Of a stretch of 47,841 nt of DNA, positions 42,081 to 47,841 are shown piece after piece. How positions within the stretch are numbered: position 1 is the first letter of the stretch; every line of letters begins with the position of its first letter. Location of the stretch: the NCBI GenBank assembly GCA_964625525.1, contig CAZVEE010000020.1, positions 1-47,841 of the forward strand. Direction: 5' to 3'. The DNA comes from CAZVEE01 sp964625525. GTDB lineage: Bacteria; Pseudomonadota; Alphaproteobacteria; JAJFIK01. The notes under the pieces were generated by a model. It was given only the letters and a program-made list of their open reading frames with translations. It was not told where the DNA came from and searched no databases. The position numbers and the translations under genes are program-made.

Positions 42081-42305
42081 ATGACCACGCCGCCATCGCG
42101 CCCGCCCGAGCGGTCTCGTCAGGAGGCCATCATCGGTATGCGCAATTGTCTGGAATTTCTGCTGGAAGAAGCACGGGCGCTCAATCTGACCCTGCCGGTC
42201 TGGCTCTTGCGCATGGTGATCGCCGCGCTGGATGAAGAACTCGGCCCCCAAAGTCCAGGCCGGGCGGCGGGAGCACCCCCAGCCAAACCGCGCCCGGAGC
42301 AGTAG
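42081..42305 (+). CDS. Small hypothetical protein
   Basis: 74 residues, not recognised. It holds two predicted helices (QEAIIGMRNCLEFLLEEARA, LTLPVWLLRMVIAALDEEL) and a Pro/Ala-rich tail. It starts three bases after the hydrolase-like stop, which favours real translation in the same operon. It could be an adaptor or partner of the upstream protein. Confidence 0.6.
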   Translation: MTTPPSRPPERSRQEAIIGMRNCLEFLLEEARALNLTLPVWLLRMVIAALDEELGPQSPGRAAGAPPAKPRPEQ

Positions 42306-42311
42306 CCACTG

Positions 42312-42343
42312 GGCGCGGCACAAGCACGGTCAGGAACCGCGCC
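42312..42343. terminator. Candidate bidirectional terminator
   Basis: GGCGCGG (42312-42318) and CCGCGCC (42337-42343) form a 7-base stem with an 18-base loop between two convergent genes. There is no T tract on either strand. Weak. Confidence 0.3.
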
Positions 42344-43536
42344 TAACGCTGATGAGAAACGTCAAGCCCCGCCTCGGCCGTCCAGGCCGTCAGGCGGCTG
42401 ACAGCTTCGGTCACGGTGGCGGGCGCGCCCGCAAAGGAGAACCGCACGGTCCGGTCGCCGCCCTCATCGTCGAAATCAGCGCCAGGGGTGATGGCCACAC
42501 CAGCCTCTTCCAACAGGCGTGCGCACAAAGTGCGCGATGTCATGCCAAAACCACTACAATCGGCATAAAGATAAAATGCTCCTTGCGCCGGCGATAGCCT
42601 GGTGAATCCGAGCGCCGGCAAGCGGTCGCGCAACAGAGCCCGGCTTTGAGCGTAGTCGCTCACCAGACCGTCATAATAGGCCCGAGCATCGGCGCCGAGG
42701 GCGGCTTGCGCCGCATGCTGGCCAAGTGTTGGCGGCGCCACGGTCAAGTTCTGCGCCAATCGCTCCACCGCGCGGGGCATGCCCTCTGGCAGCACCAGCC
42801 ATCCAATACGCCAGCCCGCCATGCAGAAATATTTTGAGAAGCTGTTGACGATGATCGCGTCCGTGGCATGGGCCAGCATGGATGGCGCCCGACTGCCGGC
42901 GTAAACAATGCCCTGATAGATCTCGTCACTGATGATCCGCACGCCGTGGCAACGGGCCAGAGCCGCAAGGCGCGCCAGATCAGCATCACTGAGCACTGTG
43001 CCCGTCGGATTGGCGGGACTGGCGATGAGCAGCCCGTCGAGACCGGCAATCATTGCCGTCTCCAGGGCGTCCATATCAAGGCCATAGGCCCCGTCGCCCG
43101 CATCACCCGGTGTGCCGGATAAAATCACGGGTTCAAGCCCAAAAGCGCGCAGGATCGTGGGATAGGCCGGATAATAGGGCCTTACGAGCCCCACCCGCGC
43201 ACCGGCCTCGAAGGCCGCGAGAAACGCCAAGGCGAAGGCACCGGACGAACCGGTCGTCACCGCCACGCGTGCAGGATCCACGTCGAGGCCGTGGGCTTGG
43301 CCATAATGGGCGGCGATGGCCTGGCGCAGACTTGGCACGCCCACTGCTTCTGTATATGCCACCCGCCCACTCGCCAGCACGCTCTGGGCGGCGGCGATGA
43401 CGCTTGGTGCGGCCGGGGCGCTGGGTTGGCCAATCTCCATGTGAACGATGCTGCGCCCTTGGGCCTCAAGCGCATTGGCGCGCGCGAGAATATCCATGAC
43501 GATGAAGGGCGGCACATCGGCTCTGCTGGCGGTCAT
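42343..43536 (-). CDS. Class I/II PLP-dependent aminotransferase
   Basis: A 397-residue aspartate-aminotransferase-fold enzyme. HMEIGQPSAPAAP, YTEAVGVPSLRQAIAAHYG, ASPANPTGTVLSD (Asn for the pyridoxal O3'), ISDEIYQGIVY (Asp and Tyr), SFSKYFCMAGWRIGW (Lys forming the Schiff base) and VRFSFAG (Arg for the substrate carboxylate) are all in order. The catalytic set is complete. ATG 43536 overlaps the TGA of the GGT-like gene (ATGA), so translation is coupled. The amino donor is unknown; an alanine- or aspartate-type substrate is typical. Confidence 0.9.
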   Translation of the reverse strand: MTASRADVPPFIVMDILARANALEAQGRSIVHMEIGQPSAPAAPSVIAAAQSVLASGRVAYTEAVGVPSLRQAIAAHYGQAHGLDVDPARVAVTTGSSGAFALAFLAAFEAGARVGLVRPYYPAYPTILRAFGLEPVILSGTPGDAGDGAYGLDMDALETAMIAGLDGLLIASPANPTGTVLSDADLARLAALARCHGVRIISDEIYQGIVYAGSRAPSMLAHATDAIIVNSFSKYFCMAGWRIGWLVLPEGMPRAVERLAQNLTVAPPTLGQHAAQAALGADARAYYDGLVSDYAQSRALLRDRLPALGFTRLSPAQGAFYLYADCSGFGMTSRTLCARLLEEAGVAITPGADFDDEGGDRTVRFSFAGAPATVTEAVSRLTAWTAEAGLDVSHQR

Positions 43537-44990
43537 GGCACCACCACTTTACGCGCCACTCCGTGGAAATGCGGATCAGGCGCTGCGACGCATGTGGGAT
43601 AGCCCCCCCGGCAGGACAGGGCATGCGCTTGATTGCGCGCGTCTGCGCCATTGGCGTTCATGACCACGGTCATGTTCATGCCCGGCCCGCTCAGGCTTGC
43701 CAGCGCCGCCAGGGTCACGAGAGCAGGTGCCCGCCCCGCGCCTGCCCCGGCGCCAACGAAATGGACGGTGCCACTTTCTGGTTCAATGGCAATGACCGGC
43801 GACAGAAACGCCCCAGCCAAGCCCGAGGGCTGGCCGGCGCGCGGCGTCCGGGCATGCACGACCCCGTCCCGCGCTCCAACACTGCCTTCGCCGAAGGCCC
43901 CCCCCATGGTCAGGCCGCACGCCACCGCGTCTCCCTCGCCGCCAGCGATGATGAAGCTTGTGGATCCGGTATCGAAAGCAGCGGCCCGGCGCACGCCATA
44001 CGCCGAAAGCGCGGCATTGGTGAGGCTCCGCAGATCGGTGGCCAGCAGCTCTGGATTATCCCGGCGCGTGGGCGCAATCGTGTCCACCTCGGCCCACAAA
44101 TCCCGCATCAGGGCACCGGAGCCTGTGCGCTCGGCCGGGAGGAACACGGTGCGGGTGCGCCCGTCGACCCGTTCCGGCGTGGCCACGGCGGCGCGATAAA
44201 GTTGCAGATCCCGCGCCTGGACGGTGCCGCCCGCGAGGCTGATCCCCTCGACAAGAACATCTGCCGGCTGACGGGTGTAGAAACTCTCCGGCCCCAGCGC
44301 CCGAATCTGGCTGAGCAGCGCCCCAAGGGCCGGCTGCACCAAGAGCGCGCCCTCTTGCGGCGTGCCCGCCGCCCCCACCGAGAGCAGCGCCCGCAAATCC
44401 GGCGAGCGGTCGAACTGACGGCGGGCCAACGCTCCGCGCGCGGCCAGGACCGGGCTCACCCGGTGGCCATCCGCCGCCAGCCGTTCCGCTGGCGCCACCA
44501 CCTGCGCCCAAGGCAATCGGCCCCAACGCTGATGCAAAAGCGCCAGACCCCGTAACAGCCCCGGCACGGCCACCGGCCCGTCGCTTTCCGGGACACGCGG
44601 CAGGAAATCGACACTGACGGCGAGCTTTTCCGAGCGATCATAGTAGAGACACACGCCACCACCGCCCAGAGCTGCCGCCCCTGGCTGCGTGACACTCAAG
44701 CTCAACGCCAGTGCCGCCGCTGCATCGGCCGGCGAGCCGCCGTTGAGCAGGACCACGCTGGCGCTGTCGACCGCGGCGACATCATTGGCGACCACGTAGC
44801 CCGCCGTGGCGCCGGACGGCAGATCAAGCGGGGTTGGGTCTTCCCCCCGGGCGATAAGGCCAAGGCCCGCACGCCCCGCGACCCCGCATCCCGCCACAAG
44901 TACACCCATCGCCGCGATCACGGCCATGGTCACGATCGCGCGAGACCGAACACCCCGCACCCAACGCCTTACTGAAGCCATGGAAACCAT
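43533..44990 (-). CDS. Gamma-glutamyltranspeptidase-like lipoprotein
   Basis: A 485-residue periplasmic protein of the Ntn-hydrolase GGT family. A lipoprotein signal ends in VLVAGC. The N-terminal part has GGSPADAAAALALSLSVTQP and GGGGVCLYYDRSE; the second part has DTGSTSFIIAGG, where Thr in STSF is the expected nucleophile, and LTMGGAFGEG. The Arg/Glu of the substrate-binding DxRExxP motif reads DFLPRVP, and the usual SPGGS loop is GAGAGAG, so substrate recognition may differ. At 485 residues it is shorter than typical GGT (about 580). ATG 44990 is chosen over 44993 and 44981 (GGA seven bases upstream). It is coupled to the aminotransferase. Confidence 0.8.
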   Translation of the reverse strand: MVSMASVRRWVRGVRSRAIVTMAVIAAMGVLVAGCGVAGRAGLGLIARGEDPTPLDLPSGATAGYVVANDVAAVDSASVVLLNGGSPADAAAALALSLSVTQPGAAALGGGGVCLYYDRSEKLAVSVDFLPRVPESDGPVAVPGLLRGLALLHQRWGRLPWAQVVAPAERLAADGHRVSPVLAARGALARRQFDRSPDLRALLSVGAAGTPQEGALLVQPALGALLSQIRALGPESFYTRQPADVLVEGISLAGGTVQARDLQLYRAAVATPERVDGRTRTVFLPAERTGSGALMRDLWAEVDTIAPTRRDNPELLATDLRSLTNAALSAYGVRRAAAFDTGSTSFIIAGGEGDAVACGLTMGGAFGEGSVGARDGVVHARTPRAGQPSGLAGAFLSPVIAIEPESGTVHFVGAGAGAGRAPALVTLAALASLSGPGMNMTVVMNANGADARNQAHALSCRGGYPTCVAAPDPHFHGVARKVVVP

Positions 44991-45087
44991 CATTCTGTCC
45001 GCTATATGCCCGGCGTGGCCGGTCTGATTGCCACATGACATATCAGACCCGGCAGGGCAACATGACGGTCGACAACCGGCGGAGGCG

Positions 45088-46518
45088 ATGAAGGTGAGGG
45101 TTTTGAGGACGCACACGCACAACACCGGAGTATTCCCGTGGCGTCTGGGTGCCCTGCGGCGTGCCCTGGCGCTGGCCATGATGCTGGCGCTGGTGCTCGT
45201 CACCATGCCTCAACCGGCACAAGCACGCAGCATTTCCATCGTGCGCGACGCCGAGACCGAAAAGATGATCCGGGAGTATTCGGACCCGGTGCTGGTCGCG
45301 GCGGGCGTACAACCAGACAGCGTGCGCATTTATTTGGTCAATGATTCCTCGATCAACGCCTTTGTGACGGTTGGCCGGCGGATGTTCATCCATACCGGCT
45401 TGATCCTGGCCGCCGACACCCCGAATCAGATCATCGGCGTGATCGCCCACGAAACCGGCCATATCGCCGGCGGCCATGTGGCACGCATCGGCGAGGCGGC
45501 TCAGCAGGCGATGACACCCGCGCTGATCTCGATGGCGCTCGGCATCCTGGCGGCGGTCGCGGGGGCGCCAGAAGCGGGCCTGGCGCTGATCACCGGCGGC
45601 CAGCACATTGCGCAGCGCCAGATCCTGTCCTATAGCCGCACACAAGAGTCCGCCGCCGACCAAGCGGCCGTGACCTATCTGAACAGCATCGGCCAGAACC
45701 CGCGCGGGGTGATGGAGTTCTTCGGCAAGTTTCGCGACCAGGAAGTTCTGAGCGCCCGGCGCCAGGACCCCTTCGCACGCACGCACCCCCTGTCCTCCGA
45801 CCGGATCGCGGCCCTGCGCAACCGTGTCGAGGAATCGCCGTACCGCGACCTGGAAGATAGCCCGGAAGACCGCTATCGCCTGTCCATGGTGCAAGCCAAG
45901 ATCCAGGGCTTCCTGCAGGCACCCGCCGTGACCTTCCGCCGCTACCCGGCCGATGACGACAGCAACCAGGCGCGCTACGCCCGCACGGTCGCGCATTTCC
46001 GTCTGGGCGATGTGCAAGCGGCGCTGGATGAGGTGATGCCGCTGCTCGAAGCCGAGCCCGACAATCCCTATTTCCACGAATTGCACGGCCAGGTCCTGTT
46101 CGAGACAGGCCGTCCGGATGAAGCCGTGGTGCCCTATCGCCGGGCGTTGGAACTCGATCCGACGGAAGGCTTGTTCAAACTCATGTATGGCCAGGCCCTG
46201 CTGGCCATGGACGATGAGGGCCGGAACCCGGAGATCGCGCGCGAGGCGCAGATGTATCTCAAAGAGGCCTCGCGGTATGAAGGCGATAACTCTTTCGTCT
46301 GGCATCAACTCGCCATCGCCTATGCCCGGCTCGACAACGAGCCCATGGCAGATCTGTCCACCGCCGAGCGGTTCTATGTTGCCGGCAACTATGCGGGCGC
46401 GTATCGCTTTTCACGCCGGGCCCGCCTGGCGCTGCCCGCCGGTACGCCGGAGTGGAATCGGGCCAATGATATCTTGCAGTTTTCCGAAGCGCAGGCCCGC
46501 GACCGGCGCCGGCGCTGA
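45088..46518 (+). CDS. M48-family metalloprotease with TPR region (BepA-like)
   Basis: A 476-residue periplasmic protease. The signal peptide (ALRRALALAMMLALVLVTMPQ...AQA) is followed by an M48 domain with zinc motif HETGH near residue 135, a hydrophobic loop, and the third ligand Glu in RTQESAADQAA. The C-terminal half has TPR-like repeats (AHFRLGDVQAALDEVMPLLE, GQVLFETGRPDEAVVPYRRA, FKLMYGQALLA). This is the BepA/YfgC layout, which degrades or promotes assembly of outer-membrane proteins such as LptD. ATG 45088 has GGAGG close by (two bases, short spacing); an upstream ATG at 45028 is also possible. It diverges from the GGT-like gene. Confidence 0.9.
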   Translation: MKVRVLRTHTHNTGVFPWRLGALRRALALAMMLALVLVTMPQPAQARSISIVRDAETEKMIREYSDPVLVAAGVQPDSVRIYLVNDSSINAFVTVGRRMFIHTGLILAADTPNQIIGVIAHETGHIAGGHVARIGEAAQQAMTPALISMALGILAAVAGAPEAGLALITGGQHIAQRQILSYSRTQESAADQAAVTYLNSIGQNPRGVMEFFGKFRDQEVLSARRQDPFARTHPLSSDRIAALRNRVEESPYRDLEDSPEDRYRLSMVQAKIQGFLQAPAVTFRRYPADDDSNQARYARTVAHFRLGDVQAALDEVMPLLEAEPDNPYFHELHGQVLFETGRPDEAVVPYRRALELDPTEGLFKLMYGQALLAMDDEGRNPEIAREAQMYLKEASRYEGDNSFVWHQLAIAYARLDNEPMADLSTAERFYVAGNYAGAYRFSRRARLALPAGTPEWNRANDILQFSEAQARDRRRR

Positions 46519-46566
46519 GCCATCGTTTCAACACGAGGCCCACACCTGACGAAGGGACTAAAGGCC

Positions 46567-47322
46567 ATGACCAGCAAAACCACCACCATCGCCGCGCTCG
46601 CCGCCGGTGCTCTCGTCGGCGCGGGCCTCACCGCCTTCGCTCTGCAAGGCACCAGCACCGCCACGGCCGACGTCGACCTGCCGCCGGGCTTTGCCGACCA
46701 AGTGCGCCAAGTCCTGGTGGACAACCCGGACATTGTGGTGGACGCGCTGACTGCTTATGAAAGCCAGATCGAAGCTCGTCAGCAGGAAGAACTGCGCTCG
46801 GCTCTGGCCGCCAATCTGGACCAGATCGCGGCAACGCCCGGCGTGCACATTATGGGCAATCCGGACGGTAAGCTGGTGATGGTCGAGTTCTTTGACTACC
46901 ACTGCGGTTTCTGTAAAACCGCGCTGCCTGCACTGACGGAAATGGTCGAGAGCAACCCGGAGCTGGGTGTGGCCTTTATCGAGTTCCCAATCCTGGCGCC
47001 GGAATCAGAAGTGGCTGCCCGCGCGGCGCTCGCCGCCGGTGAACAGGACCGCTATGTGGAGATGCACACCGAAATGATGCTCTCCAACGGTCTTCTGACC
47101 AAGGAGCGGGTGTTGCAGATGGCGGGTGCGCTGGGCCTTGATGTGGCGCGGCTGGAAGCGGATATGGACTCGCCGAAGATCACCGGCTATCTGGACGCTC
47201 ACATGGCGCTGGCTGACTCTTTGCGCATTGACGGCACACCGGCCTTCATCATCGGCGACGAGCCGGTGACTGGTTGGCGTGAAGACGCCATCCGGCAGCT
47301 GGTGGCGCAGAACACTCAATAA
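46567..47322 (+). CDS. DsbA-family thiol:disulfide oxidoreductase
   Basis: A 251-residue periplasmic thioredoxin-fold protein of the DsbA/Com1 group. An N-terminal signal or anchor (IAALAAGALVGAGLTAFAL) is followed by a helical extension (FADQVRQVLVDNPDIVVDAL), often seen in such proteins, and then FFDYHCGFCKTALP with the CGFC redox motif. The helical insertion and the cis-Pro loop GTPAFIIGD follow. It is 48 bases after the protease gene and precedes an intrinsic terminator, so it is probably the last gene of a two-gene envelope operon. It may oxidise or isomerise exported proteins. Confidence 0.88.
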   Translation: MTSKTTTIAALAAGALVGAGLTAFALQGTSTATADVDLPPGFADQVRQVLVDNPDIVVDALTAYESQIEARQQEELRSALAANLDQIAATPGVHIMGNPDGKLVMVEFFDYHCGFCKTALPALTEMVESNPELGVAFIEFPILAPESEVAARAALAAGEQDRYVEMHTEMMLSNGLLTKERVLQMAGALGLDVARLEADMDSPKITGYLDAHMALADSLRIDGTPAFIIGDEPVTGWREDAIRQLVAQNTQ

Positions 47323-47346
47323 GCAGCGGATAGATTTTGCCGACCC

Positions 47347-47380
47347 AATGCGGGCTGCCTCGGCAGTCCGCATTTTCTTT
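47347..47380 (+). terminator. Rho-independent terminator of the dsbA-like gene
   Basis: A 12-bp stem (AATGCGGGCTGC / GCAGTCCGCATT, with one G-T pair) around CTCG, directly followed by TTCTTT. It is the best intrinsic terminator in the window. Confidence 0.85.
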
Positions 47381-47392
47381 GCTCACCCCTTT

Positions 47393-47497
47393 TTGAGCCG
47401 TTTCACTGAAAACCAGATCATTGAAACGGCTCTCGGTCTTTGGTTAAGACCGCTTTGCGGTCGGAAAACCGCGCACCCTTTTCCTGAAAGCGCTCTA
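47393..47497 (-). repeat. Dispersed palindromic repeat, copy 3 (about 105 bp)
   Basis: Inverted relative to copy 1. It ends TTTTCCTGAAAGCGCTCTA at 47497 and begins TTGAGCCGTTTCACTGAAAA at 47393. The right-half hairpin is well kept, and the central part carries AAGACCGCTTTGCGGTC, a compensated local hairpin that differs from copy 1. That suggests structure rather than sequence is conserved in the centre. Confidence 0.85.
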
Positions 47498-47499
47498 AA

Positions 47500-47841
47500 A
47501 ACCTCTGCCTTCGGAGGGTGGCCTGATAAGCCTAAGCCTTTGAAATCTTTGTAGTCGTTCGTAGCGAAACGTAGTCCAACGTTGCCAGAAAGAGCGGGTT
47601 TGAGCGCAGCAACGTTGCCAGGGCGTTGCCAATCGAGAATCGAACCTGAGTAAGTCTTGTTCAAACCCAATACGCTGTACCACGGATTCCCTGCACTGCA
47701 TTCTTGAGGGCATTGTGCAACGCGAATATGCAACGGGTGAAGGGCGCAGAAACTCTAGCTTTTGGATTGTGTTGCATATATCGTGAGTTGTACAACAGGC
47801 GCTGGCATTCTAAATATAACGAGCTTTGCAGCGAAGTTATC
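47500..47841. other. Gene-free, AT-richer tail with short direct repeats
   Basis: No credible gene. GTAG recurs every 10 bases at 47551, 47561 and 47571. CAACGTTGCCAG is present twice (47577-47588 and 47610-47621), with a partial third CGTTGCCA (47624-47631). GTTGTACAAC (about 47787-47796) is a palindrome. From about 47740 the DNA becomes clearly more AT-rich than the rest. This could be the arm or core region of an integrated element lying beyond the window edge. Confidence 0.35.

Noticed and set aside
47631..47650. tRNA fragment: the minus strand has GGTTCGATTC like a T-arm
   Set aside because: The T stem has a mismatch and there is no anticodon or D arm upstream; at most a decayed or chance match.
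47383..47733. 116-codon minus-strand frame near the window end
   Set aside because: It reads through the dispersed repeat and lacks a Shine-Dalgarno; the same peptide fragment appears wherever the repeat is translated.

Overview
The window is GC-rich chromosomal DNA, almost certainly from an alphaproteobacterium. The evidence is an RNase E with an acidic insertion inside its S1 domain and a C-terminal RGWW peptide, transcribed away from a cell-wall amidase / PBP1A / RF2 series, plus an RF2 gene that keeps the classical +1 programmed frameshift. The arrangement fits Caulobacterales/Maricaulales-like lineages, but I cannot name a genus. No rRNA, intact tRNA, CRISPR array or transposase gene was found.

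Layout. 1-2.2 kb: a partial thiolase and its DUF35 OB-fold partner (minus strand), divergent from an epoxide-hydrolase-type enzyme. 2.2-7.6 kb (minus): N-acetylmuramoyl-L-alanine amidase, penicillin-binding protein 1A and prfB. 7.6-8.4 kb: long, hairpin-rich region that probably holds the rne leader. 8.4-11.9 kb: very large RNase E. 11.9-15.8 kb: ABA4-like membrane protein, then a tightly packed glycosyltransferase / methyltransferase / alpha-alpha-toroid operon. 15.8-16.25 kb: a TetR remnant bracketed by inverted copies of a short dispersed repeat. 16.25-17.7 kb (minus): an SDR lacking the catalytic Tyr, coupled to a methyltransferase. 18-20.7 kb: alpha/beta hydrolase, DedA and ATP-grasp operon. 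20.7-27 kb (minus): lipoprotein, membrane patatin, soluble FtsH-like AAA+ protease and a canonical SDR.

27.5-36.75 kb is the most unusual part. An E1/transketolase-like ThDP enzyme and a three-part methyltransferase are followed by a PhyH-like dioxygenase, an aminoacyl:carrier-protein-ligase-like protein, a DegT-like protein, a sulfotransferase-like protein and a haem-oxygenase-fold protein. The last four appear to have lost key catalytic or ligand residues of their families. Genes are packed tail to tail with overlaps. I read this as a candidate undescribed locus built largely from pseudoenzymes or repurposed folds; its product is unknown.

36.9-47.3 kb: prepilin peptidase, an XRE regulator with a symmetrical inverted repeat centred on a TATAAT, a LysR regulator divergent from a GNAT / GNAT / cysteine-hydrolase-like / small-protein series, a class I/II aminotransferase translationally coupled to a GGT-like lipoprotein, a BepA-like M48 protease and a DsbA-family protein ending in a clear intrinsic terminator. 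The last 500 bases hold another copy of the dispersed repeat and gene-free, AT-richer DNA with short direct repeats, possibly the edge of an integrated element.
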